Source of the DNA: Denitrovibrio sp.
GTDB lineage: Bacteria > Chrysiogenota > Deferribacteres > Deferribacterales > Geovibrionaceae
NCBI GenBank assembly: GCA_002869145.1
Contig: PKTM01000028.1
Location: 17,942-81,941, forward strand
Length of the DNA stretch: 64,000 nucleotides
Reading direction: 5' to 3'
Shown: positions 55,081 to 63,152 of the stretch, piece after piece
Numbering within the stretch: position 1 is the first letter of the stretch
Layout of the letters: every line of letters begins with the position of its first letter
Notes under the pieces: model-generated
Database searches by the model: none
Told to the model about the DNA's origin: nothing
What the model saw: only the letters and a program-made list of their open reading frames with translations
Position numbers and translations under genes: made by a program

Positions 55081-55960
55081 AAAGGTAGCCGTACTTTACG
55101 GCGGTATGTCATCAGAACGGGAGGTGTCTCTGAGAAGCGGAAAAGCCGCTTATGATTCACTGGTGCGTTTGGGGCATGAAACCATTTTATTAGACATGGG
55201 CAAAGATGTGGCAGAAAAGATTACGGAAGTGAAACCCGATGTATGCTTCATCGCTTTGCACGGAACATACGGCGAAGACGGGCGCATTCAGGGGATGCTT
55301 GATATTATGGGAATTCCTTATACCGGTTCATCCTTTCAGGCGAATCTGGTAGCTTTCGACAAGCTTCTGTCCAAAGAGCAGTTTGTGAAGCACGGCATAC
55401 CCACACCAGACTATGTAGAGCTGAACGGCTTCAAAGATGGGATGCCTTTTGAAAAATGTGTGATAAAGCCTTCCAGAGAAGGTTCCAGCGTGGGGATACA
55501 TATAGTGGATTCTGAGACTGAATATGCAGAAAGACTGAAAGACGCACTTAGCTATGACAGCAAGGTGGTAGTTGAAAAGTGCATAAGCGGCAAAGAGCTT
55601 ACCATAGGTGTTCTCGGCAAAGAACCTCTGCCTATCATTTGGATAAGACCAAAGAAGGGAGTTTATGACTACGAATCAAAATATACTGTAGGCATGACAG
55701 AATATGTCTTTGAAACAGAGCTTTCAGAGGCTGAATATGCTGAAGTGCAGTCTGTTACCATGAAGGCCTTTGAAGTTCTGGAGTGCTCAGGCTACGGGAG
55801 AGTGGACATTATGTATGATGGTAAAACACCATATGTGCTGGAAGTTAATACACTGCCGGGGATGACAGAGACAAGTCTGCTTCCTAAGGCTGCGGCAAAA
55901 GCGGGACTGTCTTTTGATGATATGGTTAAAAAGATGCTGAATGGAGCATTCGAAGATTAG
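55070..55960 (+). CDS. ddl: D-alanine-D-alanine ligase Ddl
   Basis: An ATP-grasp ligase of 296 residues. It starts at GTG 55070 (QNKKVAVLYGGMSSEREVSL), the usual N-terminus. Other motifs are FIALHGTYGEDGRIQGMLDI, VIKPSREGSSVGIHIV and TPYVLEVNTLPGMTETSLLP. D-Ala-D-Ala goes to MurF. The open frame extends upstream to 55007 but lies in murC. Confidence 0.96.
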   Translation: MQNKKVAVLYGGMSSEREVSLRSGKAAYDSLVRLGHETILLDMGKDVAEKITEVKPDVCFIALHGTYGEDGRIQGMLDIMGIPYTGSSFQANLVAFDKLLSKEQFVKHGIPTPDYVELNGFKDGMPFEKCVIKPSREGSSVGIHIVDSETEYAERLKDALSYDSKVVVEKCISGKELTIGVLGKEPLPIIWIRPKKGVYDYESKYTVGMTEYVFETELSEAEYAEVQSVTMKAFEVLECSGYGRVDIMYDGKTPYVLEVNTLPGMTETSLLPKAAAKAGLSFDDMVKKMLNGAFED

Positions 55961-55966
55961 ATTATA

Positions 55967-56075
55967 AAGGGAAATACCCTTAGGCTCCTTTTTTGAAAAG
56001 GAGAATATAGTAGAGGTAATAAAATACTTATGCCTGCAAATCCTAATGGATCTGAACAAAGTGACATGATGTCAC
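55967..56075 (+). promoter_or_regulatory. Leader with three hairpins between ddl and ftsQ
   Basis: The 254-bp gap after ddl has three clean hairpins: AAGGG-AAATA-CCCTT (55967-55981), CTCCTTTT-TTG-AAAAGGAG (55985-56003) and GTGACA-TGA-TGTCAC (56061-56075). None has a T run, so these are more like RNA-folding elements than terminators. The second places an anti-Shine-Dalgarno-like CTCC opposite GGAG. No similar gap occurs elsewhere inside the dcw cluster except before ftsZ. Function is unknown. Confidence 0.45.
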
Positions 56076-56125
56076 TCTCAGTATGAACGGAGCAGAATAG
56101 CTGCGGATGTTGCAAAAGAGAGTAC

Positions 56126-56197
56126 ATGAAGCAAGTATTTGTTCAGGCGGAGTATAAGGCAAAAAAGACAAGGATGTCATTTTTTGCTCAGACTTAA
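56126..56197 (+). CDS. Possible 23-residue leader ORF before ftsQ
   Basis: ATG 56126 to TAA 56197 encodes MKQVFVQAEYKAKKTRMSFF-AQT and ends 17 bp before the ftsQ start. The upstream AAAAGAGAG is a weak ribosome site. It may be a leader peptide or chance. It is the only short ORF in this gap that ends near the ftsQ site. Confidence 0.25.
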   Translation: MKQVFVQAEYKAKKTRMSFFAQT

Positions 56198-56214
56198 TTG
56201 TAAGGAGTTAAGTG

Positions 56215-56898
56215 ATGGCAAAAGGAAAAGGGACTTTCAGATTTCTGGCTGTAACGGTCTTTGCACTTGTTACCGTATGTCTATTTGTTGCCGGCATCAC
56301 AGCAGGAGCAAAGATTCTTTCAGACAGCGGATATTTCAAGGTAAAAAGCGTGTATGTTAAAGGTGTCATAAAAGCGGACGGCAAAAAGGTTGAAAACATG
56401 GTCAAGTCGCTTGTAGGTAAAAGCATTTTTAACATCAAAAATACAAATATTGAGAGCATGGATGACACTTGGGTAGAGCGCATGGAGATCAGGAAAGTTT
56501 TTCCTGACAGGCTCGAAGTAGTGGTTTTCGAAAAAACGCCAGTTTTTAAGCTGACCAATACTAAAGGGTGTTTCACAGCCACAGCCAGCGGGCTGCTTAT
56601 CAAAGAGGACTGTGAAAATATCAGAATTCGTATGGAACAAGGCGTAGAAGACCATGACTTCAAAGAGTTTATAAAGATATATAGCGATACTGCGGCTCTG
56701 GAGTCAAAATACATTGAACTGAAACCCTTCTATTTCACTGTGAAAGATGAAGATGTGAGGATTTTGGGCAATTATGACAGGGACGAGTTCGCAAAGCTTT
56801 ATGATGTTTACAAAAAGACCGTGAAACAGAGGTATAAAACTATCGAATATGTGGACATGCGTGTACCTGATAAAATATATGTGAAAGGGGTGATGTAA
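56215..56898 (+). CDS. ftsQ: Cell division protein FtsQ (DivIB)
   Basis: A 227-residue bitopic protein: a membrane helix (FLAVTVFALVTVCLFVAGIT) and POTRA-like domain (KILSDSGYFKVKSVYVKGVI) followed by the beta domain (WVERMEIRKVFPDRLEVVVF-EKTPVF). FtsQ links FtsA/FtsZ to FtsL/FtsB. ATG 56215 is preferred over GTG 56212 because AAGGAG lies 7 bases ahead. It touches ftsA by one base. Confidence 0.9.
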   Translation: MAKGKGTFRFLAVTVFALVTVCLFVAGITAGAKILSDSGYFKVKSVYVKGVIKADGKKVENMVKSLVGKSIFNIKNTNIESMDDTWVERMEIRKVFPDRLEVVVFEKTPVFKLTNTKGCFTATASGLLIKEDCENIRIRMEQGVEDHDFKEFIKIYSDTAALESKYIELKPFYFTVKDEDVRILGNYDRDEFAKLYDVYKKTVKQRYKTIEYVDMRVPDKIYVKGVM

Positions 56899-58133
56899 TG
56901 GCAGGAGACAACATCTTTGTCGGTCTTGATTTTGGGACAACGAAAATTTGTGTTGTTGTCGCAAGCAAGAACGAAGACGGAAGTCTGGATATAATCGGGT
57001 TAGGCAAAGCGCCTAATGACGGTATCCGCAGGGGTGTGGTTGTTAATATTGATTCCACTGTTGCAAGTATTAAACAAGCAGTAAAGGAAGCGGAACGCAT
57101 GTCTGGAGTCCAGATTAAAAGAGGGACCGAAGGCGTGGCGGGCAATCACATAAAAAGCCTGAACCAGCGAGGCACTATAGCTGTAAAAGGCGGCCGCGAG
57201 ATTACACAGAAAGACGTTGAACGTGTTCTGGAAACCGCTGCTGCTATTAATATTTCTGCCGCTAGTGAAGTGCTTGCTGTACTGCCTCAACAGTTCATAC
57301 TGGACGGTCAGAGCGAGATAAAAGACCCCATTGGTATGACAGGTGTAAGGCTTGAAGCGGATGTTCATATCATCACAGGTTCGGTATCCAGCGCACAGAA
57401 TATAGTGAAAAGTTGTGAAAAAGCCGGAATTTCCGTTGATGACATAGTTTTAGAGCAATTAGCCTCTTCAGAATCTGTACTTTCAGACGATGAAAAAGAG
57501 ATAGGAGTCTGCATTATAGACGGCGGCGGAGGAACTTGCGATCTGGCTGTCTACAAGCAGGGTGCAGTGTTTCACACAGCCTCTCTTCAGATAGGCGGAA
57601 GGAATTTTACAAAAGACCTTGCAATAGGCCTAAACACTCCTGAATCTGAAGCTGAAAAGCTGAAGATAAGAAACGGATGTGTATGGATGCCATTGGTTGA
57701 TGAGGATGACGTTATAGAGGTTCCCACAGTTGGCGGACGTCCGCCAAGAGAAGTAGGGAAACCAGTTGTTACACAGATACTTCAGGCAAGAGCCGAAGAG
57801 GTTTTACAGATATTTAAAGGTGAGCTTCAGTACAAAGGACTGCTTGATCATTTAGGTGCAGGGGTTGTTGTTACTGGCGGGCTTGCGAACCACGAAGGGA
57901 TGGAGCATTTAGCTTCTGAGATACTCGGCGTGCCTGTCAGACTAGGCAGACCAGACAAGGTGGGCGGGCTTTCAGACATAGTTGAAGACCCTAAATACTC
58001 CACAGCTGTTGGGCTTGCCATGGTGGCAGCCAGAAAAGGTCACCAGCAGGGAAACAAGCTTTCCGGTTCAGACGAGAAAGCATTCACCAATGTACTGGGC
58101 AGAATGAAAAGCTGGTTTGGCGAGTTTTTTTAA
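56898..58133 (+). CDS. ftsA: Cell division protein FtsA
   Basis: Actin-like membrane tether for FtsZ. Motifs: VGLDFGTTKICVVVASKNED (phosphate 1), VCIIDGGGGTCDLAVYKQGA (phosphate 2), VVVTGGLANHEGMEHLASEI (adenosine) and a C-terminal amphipathic-looking FTNVLGRMKSWFGEFF that would bind the membrane. 411 aa. Confidence 0.96.
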   Translation: MAGDNIFVGLDFGTTKICVVVASKNEDGSLDIIGLGKAPNDGIRRGVVVNIDSTVASIKQAVKEAERMSGVQIKRGTEGVAGNHIKSLNQRGTIAVKGGREITQKDVERVLETAAAINISAASEVLAVLPQQFILDGQSEIKDPIGMTGVRLEADVHIITGSVSSAQNIVKSCEKAGISVDDIVLEQLASSESVLSDDEKEIGVCIIDGGGGTCDLAVYKQGAVFHTASLQIGGRNFTKDLAIGLNTPESEAEKLKIRNGCVWMPLVDEDDVIEVPTVGGRPPREVGKPVVTQILQARAEEVLQIFKGELQYKGLLDHLGAGVVVTGGLANHEGMEHLASEILGVPVRLGRPDKVGGLSDIVEDPKYSTAVGLAMVAARKGHQQGNKLSGSDEKAFTNVLGRMKSWFGEFF

Positions 58134-58198
58134 GTAAGAAGCAGGCGCAAGAAGTGCCGCTGGGTAAATGTAATACAGATGGGAATATATTAGATAAT

Positions 58199-58220
58199 AG
58201 ACTGAACAACAGTCTTTTTA
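58199..58220 (+). terminator. Hairpin with T run in the ftsA-ftsZ gap
   Basis: AGACTG-AACAA-CAGTCT followed by TTTTTAT. The stem is short, so partial termination (attenuation) before ftsZ is more likely than a full stop. The gap (58134-58269) otherwise holds a strong ribosome site (AGGAGG) for ftsZ and no gene. Confidence 0.5.
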
Positions 58221-58269
58221 TATGAGCTTGTAAAAAGGATGTAAAGAGCTTTTAGAGCAGGAGGACGTA

Positions 58270-59400
58270 ATGTTTGAATTTGCAGAGATAGCTAGTAATG
58301 CAGTTATCAAAGTTGTTGGCGTAGGCGGCGCAGGCGGCAACGCTGTTAACAATATGATACGGGCGGGCATCGAAGACGTCGATTTTATAGCGGCGAACAC
58401 TGATGCTCAGGCGCTTCAGGCAAACCTTGCCCCAGTGAAGATTCAACTAGGGACAACAATAACAAGGGGGCTTGGCGCAGGCGGTAACCCGGAAGTGGGT
58501 AAAAAATCCGCTATAGAAGACATGGAAGCGATAGAGGATCATCTCAGAGGGGCTGACCTCGTTTTTGTAACGGCAGGTATGGGGGGCGGAACTGGTACAG
58601 GCGCAGCACCAGTTATAGCCAGCATCGCAAAGGATTTGGGTGCACTCACTGTTGCTGTTGTTTCTAAACCATTCGCTTTCGAAGGTAAAAAAAGAAATAT
58701 ATTTGCAGATCAGGGACTTAAGTTTCTGAAAGAGCATGTTGACACATATATTACAGTTCACAACGACAAGATATTGGATCAGTGTAAAGAGAACACTCTT
58801 TTTGATGAGGCTTTTAAAATGGCTGATGATGTTCTTCGTCAGGGTGTTCAGGGTATCAGTGATGCCATTAACTCAAGTGGAGTTGTGAACGTTGACTTCG
58901 CAGATATCCGCACCATCATGGGCTCCAAAGGTATGGCGCTTATGGGAATAGGTGTTGCTGACGGAGACAACAGAGATGTTGTAGCTGCTGAGCGCGCGCT
59001 TAACTCTCCGCTTATCACTGATGCATCTATACAGGGCGCAGAAGCACTTCTTCTGAACATTACTTGCGGTATGGACTTCCGTATGCATGAAATGGAGAAC
59101 ATCGCGCTTAAGATTTATGAAGCTGCCGGGGAAGAGGCAAACATCTTTAAAGGTGTTGTTCTTGATCCTGGTATGACCAACGGCGAGATCAGAGTTACTG
59201 TTGTTGCAACAGGCCTGGGAAAATCTCGTGAAAAGAAATCTGTCGATCTTGAGTCTTTTGCCGAAAAATCAAAAGCCGGCAGCGATATCAAGCGTACACT
59301 CGGCAGTATTAGAAAAAATGATCACAGGTTAAAAACTCTGTCTGATTTCAATGAAGAGGAATCCGAACTGCCGGCTTACCTCAGAAATCAGGCGGATTAA
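58270..59400 (+). CDS. ftsZ: Cell division GTPase FtsZ
   Basis: The tubulin-like Z-ring protein, 376 aa. It has [20 protein letters not shown], the GTP loop [20 protein letters not shown] and [19 protein letters not shown], and ends with the FtsA-binding tail [16 protein letters not shown] lies 5 bases before the ATG. Confidence 0.98.
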   Translation: MFEFAEIASNAVIKVVGVGGAGGNAVNNMIRAGIEDVDFIAANTDAQALQANLAPVKIQLGTTITRGLGAGGNPEVGKKSAIEDMEAIEDHLRGADLVFVTAGMGGGTGTGAAPVIASIAKDLGALTVAVVSKPFAFEGKKRNIFADQGLKFLKEHVDTYITVHNDKILDQCKENTLFDEAFKMADDVLRQGVQGISDAINSSGVVNVDFADIRTIMGSKGMALMGIGVADGDNRDVVAAERALNSPLITDASIQGAEALLLNITCGMDFRMHEMENIALKIYEAAGEEANIFKGVVLDPGMTNGEIRVTVVATGLGKSREKKSVDLESFAEKSKAGSDIKRTLGSIRKNDHRLKTLSDFNEEESELPAYLRNQAD

Positions 59401-59411
59401 TAGAGTACGAG

Positions 59412-60467
59412 GTGCGTATCCTGAACGTGATAAACGTCAGGTGGTTTAACGCAACTGCCTGGTATGCCGTTAGCCTTTCATCTGCCCTTTGCGCTAAGGG
59501 GCACGATGTCGCTGTGCTCGGACTGCCTGGTACACCTCCTGTCCTTAAAGCTCAAGGTGTCGGCCTCGAAACTTTCGAGGCCGATATCAACAAATCTAAC
59601 CCATTTTCATTTATTGCGAATCTGGGAGCTATGGACAAACTATTTATGTCTTTTGAACCGGATGTGGTGATCTGCCACAGAGGTGAGTTTTATCCCTATT
59701 TTGCATACCGCAGGATAACCAAACAGAAATTCAGACTTTACCGTGTCAGGGGAGACATTCGTCCACCCAAACCGGGCAGACTGAACCGTGCTTTTCATAA
59801 TAAATGTACAGATGCCATTATTACATCTGGACAGTTCATAAAACAGCAGTATATGGACATTCTTGGCACTCCGGAAGCGGGGATAAACGTTATTCACTGT
59901 GGTGTTGATACTTCTGTATTCAAGCCTCTGTCATTCTCCAGAATAAAGATAAGGGATGAATTTAATATTAAAGAAGAGGATTTTTTAGTAGGCATTGTCG
60001 GCAGATTTGACCCTATCAAAGGACACGAGAATCTCATAAAAGCTGTGTCCAAGCTGTATAGTAATGGTATAAAAAACATTAAGCTGATGATAGCAGGGTT
60101 CGACGCTGTGAGCAGCTCGTCAGATATTGAAAAAATGATAAATGATAACGGTATAAAAGATATAACTATAATGACCGGAAAACGAGAGGATATTGCAGAT
60201 ATATACAACGCGCTTGATGTATGTGTTGTCTCTTCTTTAGGTTCGGAAGCCATCTGCCGTGTAGGGATGGAAGCTATGGCTTGCGGTGTACCGCTTATTA
60301 CATCCGATACAGGTGTACTCCCTGAAATATCAAAGAATATCTACCCTAAAGACGACTGGGAAGCTCTGGCAGAGCTGATTGTCAACCACGACAAGTCAAC
60401 TAAAGTCTACAGCCTAGAAGATTTTACCGAACAGGTAGAAACTATCATAAGTAAAAAAAACGATTAA
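59412..60467 (+). CDS. GT4-family glycosyltransferase
   Basis: A 351-residue GT-B enzyme. The N-terminal half (NVINVRWFNATAWYAVSLSS) is acceptor-binding. The C-terminal half has GIVGRFDPIKGHENLIKAVS and SEAICRVGMEAMACGVPLIT, typical of GT4 family nucleotide-sugar binding with the EX7E-type Glu. It starts at GTG 59412, 11 bp after ftsZ; co-transcription is likely. It probably acts on lipopolysaccharide or another surface glycan; substrate unknown. Confidence 0.88.
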   Translation: MRILNVINVRWFNATAWYAVSLSSALCAKGHDVAVLGLPGTPPVLKAQGVGLETFEADINKSNPFSFIANLGAMDKLFMSFEPDVVICHRGEFYPYFAYRRITKQKFRLYRVRGDIRPPKPGRLNRAFHNKCTDAIITSGQFIKQQYMDILGTPEAGINVIHCGVDTSVFKPLSFSRIKIRDEFNIKEEDFLVGIVGRFDPIKGHENLIKAVSKLYSNGIKNIKLMIAGFDAVSSSSDIEKMINDNGIKDITIMTGKREDIADIYNALDVCVVSSLGSEAICRVGMEAMACGVPLITSDTGVLPEISKNIYPKDDWEALAELIVNHDKSTKVYSLEDFTEQVETIISKKND

Positions 60468-60522
60468 TTTTATAATCGAGACTCTTACACATCCCGCTTA
60501 CTTCCACAGTGACTGAAAAGCT

Positions 60523-61650
60523 CTAAAACATAAGTGTGTCAAAACATAAGTGGTAGCTCTTGTTATCATCTGATTTAAGCAGGTTCATGTCTGAAAGTTT
60601 TTTCAAATCACGTCTTGCAGTCTGTTCCGTAACATCCTTATAAAGATATACAAAAGGCTTTTCTGTGTGCAGATTGGCCAGTGTTATCTCAACGTCCTCT
60701 TCCATAAGAAGAAGCACCAGATCATGCTGTCTTGTATTAAGCTCGCCGTCATTTTTCATGATATTCAGAAACTCTCTCATAGTAAGGTCATAAAGGTAGC
60801 CGTATACCCTGTTTTTAAGCTCGTCAAGGCTGGCATTCACAGCTTCCAGAACAAACTGGAGGAAAGGTGTGGTGTCTTTGCTTTTACGCTTGGTGGAGCT
60901 GAAAGAGAGGAAATACTGGTCTTTATTGCGGTAGTAATAGCTTGCAAGCATCTTTGAAACATGCTGTACATTTGCTGAGTGTAAAATGTAGGCTTCAAGC
61001 AGTCTTGCTGTCCGGCCGTTTCCTGCGAAAAATGGGTGAATGAGAGACAGGTGGTAGTGAGCAAGTGCAGCTCTTATGAAAGGGGATGTGCTGAGCAGTT
61101 CATCAGAGTTTATCCACTCAATGAAAGATGCCATAAGCTGCTCAATGTCGTTAAGGCTGGAAGGTGGCCTGTAAATACCCCCATGCTGTTCTGAACCTAC
61201 TTTAATTAATTTATCTCTGTAAAAACCAGGAGTGTTCCCTTTGTAAGTGAGACCTTTAGTGAGTGAGTTGTGAAGCTCTTTTATGAATTCTTCTGTTATG
61301 ATGAAGTTTTCACCTTCGTGTTGGAAATTATCTAATGTTTTATATGCTGCAATAAGATTTTCGACTTCAATTTCGTGGTTAAGCGAGTAATTTTTCACGT
61401 CTTTTTTGTTCATTACGTCCAAAATATCCTGTTCAGTGTAAGGATTTCCCTCTATAGCGGCTGTGCCCGTGATGGCTTCAGCAACTATTTCGTTGTCCAT
61501 ATCAGCTGCCTGCTGAGGAAGCATAGGTATGTCACTAATGGTAGTATTAAGTATTTCGGCTCTGGAAATAAGCTCTGAGATGACCTTTTTATCGTAGTAG
61601 TCGCTGAACATAAAGACCTTTGAAGTAGCCGTAACTTTTTTACTAACCAT
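60523..61650 (-). CDS. Fic-family AMP transferase-like protein with C-terminal wHTH
   Basis: A 375-residue Fic protein, the best preserved of three paralogs. The motif IHPFFAGNGRTAR has catalytic His205 and GNGR; the metal-binding Asp/Glu position is Ala. The inhibitory motif TAAIEGNPYT has Glu. The tail EKPFVYLYKDVTEQTARRDL-KKLSDMNLL is a winged-helix-like segment shared with the genes at 27.6 and 38.2 kb. It may AMPylate a target or act as a self-regulated DNA-binding protein. The upstream 300 bp is rich in TGTAA repeats. Confidence 0.85.
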   Translation of the reverse strand: MVSKKVTATSKVFMFSDYYDKKVISELISRAEILNTTISDIPMLPQQAADMDNEIVAEAITGTAAIEGNPYTEQDILDVMNKKDVKNYSLNHEIEVENLIAAYKTLDNFQHEGENFIITEEFIKELHNSLTKGLTYKGNTPGFYRDKLIKVGSEQHGGIYRPPSSLNDIEQLMASFIEWINSDELLSTSPFIRAALAHYHLSLIHPFFAGNGRTARLLEAYILHSANVQHVSKMLASYYYRNKDQYFLSFSSTKRKSKDTTPFLQFVLEAVNASLDELKNRVYGYLYDLTMREFLNIMKNDGELNTRQHDLVLLLMEEDVEITLANLHTEKPFVYLYKDVTEQTARRDLKKLSDMNLLKSDDNKSYHLCFDTLMF

Positions 61651-61947
61651 TGTAACCTCTTATAATAATAAATTTGTAATATGATTTATTAAATATCATA
61701 GTTATTTATATACCATTATATATAATCGATGTAAAGCAATTTTACATATAAAATGTAATAAAAAATGTAAAAAAATAAGGCGTAAAAAGAGCTTATTGGA
61801 CAAAGGTTTATATTCGGATATAAAATGTATCTAATTGGGTTTATGTAAGATTTTGAAAGTGGACATGTAAAAGGTAATGTAAAAAACTAAGAAAATGCGC
61901 AGTTAGATTGTCAGATTATTTGGTTTTTAGTGGCTTTCCGGGTGTGA
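61651..61947. promoter_or_regulatory. AT-rich region with repeated TGTAA/TTACA and a dyad
   Basis: This gap precedes the Fic gene on the minus strand. It contains a dyad ATATGAT-N6-AATATCATA-like (about 61680-61702) and at least six TGTAA or TTACA motifs, including TTTACATATAAAATGTAAT. The Fic protein has a wHTH and its paralogs share it, so autoregulation is possible. No ORF is seen. Confidence 0.35.
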
Positions 61948-62922
61948 TTAGTCGTTGCGAGGTTTTTTCAGGTTGTTGAACCCTGTGCCGCCCCATGCCT
62001 GCTGTGCTGTACCTATAACAAGAAAAGCGTTGGCATCTACCGCAGCTACATAATACTTCAGGTCACCGACCTGTGTTCTTCGAACTGTGCAGTAAACCAT
62101 TGTCTTGTCTGTATCGGTGAAACCGCCTTTAATGGTCCATGTGCTTACCCCTCTGCCCAGTTCGGCCATGAGAGTATTGCTGAGGACTTTTGGGTGCTCT
62201 GTGATTATAAAGGCTGTTCGTACCTGACTTGTTCCTTCCAGAACAAAATCAGATGCCATACCGCACAGTAAGAGTGCTAGAAGAGCAAGCATTGCAAGCT
62301 CCCAGTTGAAGACAAAGCCTGCCAGAATAATAATAAACAGGTCTGTCATCAGGTATGTCTGTGAGAGAGGGAAACCGGTCTTTTGCTGGATTATTCTAGC
62401 TGGGATGCTTGTACCGCCAATTGTGCCGCCTGCTCGGTATATTATGCCCATACCTATACCGAATAATATGCCTGCATAAATAGAATCAAGCAAAAGATCA
62501 TCTGATAATGGGTACTCGTCAAACATTGCAGGAAGATAGCTGGAAAAGATCTCTGTGAAAAAAGAAAAAGAGAGTACTGCCAGCAATGTAGAGCTGAGAA
62601 ATTTCATTCTGCCAAGCTTAAAATATCCCAATATTAATAGCGGTACGTTAAGCAGCAGGTAGGCGTTCCCGGTGGATATAGGGAAAAGATCATGTACTAT
62701 AATAGCGAGTCCAGTTATACCTCCAGCAGCCAGATAAAAGGGTATTTGGAAAAGTACAAAGCCAAGCGAGGCAACAGCACTTCCTATAAGGATAAAAAGA
62801 TTAGATGTTAAGTATCTGAAAATAACGTATTTTTTCGGAATTATGAGTCGTTTTAGCTTTTTATCAACCTGATGACGGTGTTCAGCAGGGGAAAGCTTGT
62901 CTTTAATAAATTTATGTAACAT
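61948..62922 (-). CDS. YitT/DUF2179-family membrane protein
   Basis: A 324-residue protein with five or six membrane helices and a C-terminal soluble DUF2179 domain. Diagnostic parts: GFVLFQIPFYLAAGGITGLA, GIGMGIIYRAGGTIGGTSIP and the cytoplasmic ELGRGVSTWTIKGGFTDTDK..VYCTVRRTQ. Function of the family is not established; some members affect cell envelope or cation handling. It is downstream of no gene in the same direction and lies beside tRNA-Ala. Confidence 0.9.
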   Translation of the reverse strand: MLHKFIKDKLSPAEHRHQVDKKLKRLIIPKKYVIFRYLTSNLFILIGSAVASLGFVLFQIPFYLAAGGITGLAIIVHDLFPISTGNAYLLLNVPLLILGYFKLGRMKFLSSTLLAVLSFSFFTEIFSSYLPAMFDEYPLSDDLLLDSIYAGILFGIGMGIIYRAGGTIGGTSIPARIIQQKTGFPLSQTYLMTDLFIIILAGFVFNWELAMLALLALLLCGMASDFVLEGTSQVRTAFIITEHPKVLSNTLMAELGRGVSTWTIKGGFTDTDKTMVYCTVRRTQVGDLKYYVAAVDANAFLVIGTAQQAWGGTGFNNLKKPRND

Positions 62923-63024
62923 AGGTGAAAGCTAGCATAAAACTTTGCGTTAATCAATTTAGAGATGAAATTAATTTATCTGTTGATTATCTGATATTTT
63001 TAAATATAATAGCCTTTCTTGTTT

Positions 63025-63097
63025 GGGGGTATAGCTCAGCTGGGAGAGCGCAACACTGGCAGTGTTGAGGTCATCGGTTCGATCCCGATTATCTCCA
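63025..63097 (+). tRNA. tRNA-Ala (anticodon GGC)
   Basis: A 73-nt cloverleaf: acceptor stem GGGGGTA with TATCTCC (including G3-T70, the alanine identity pair), D arm GCTCAGCTGGGAGAGC, anticodon arm CAACA-CTGGCAG-TGTTG with GGC, T arm ATCGG-TTCGATC-CCGAT. CCA is not encoded. It is a single gene. Confidence 0.97.
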
Positions 63098-63103
63098 TAA
63101 TAG

Positions 63104-63136
63104 AAAGGGTCAGCCTTCCGGTTGACCCTTTTTTTA
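63104..63136 (+). terminator. Rho-independent terminator after tRNA-Ala
   Basis: AAAGGGTCA-N9-TGACCCTTT followed by a T run. It ends the tRNA and, from the other strand, could serve the convergent GON-like gene. Confidence 0.88.
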
Positions 63137-63152
63137 TTAATCACGGATTAGT

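Noticed and set aside
55961..56214. A decayed murB between ddl and ftsQ
   Set aside because: No frame in this gap resembles MurB, and it is far too short.
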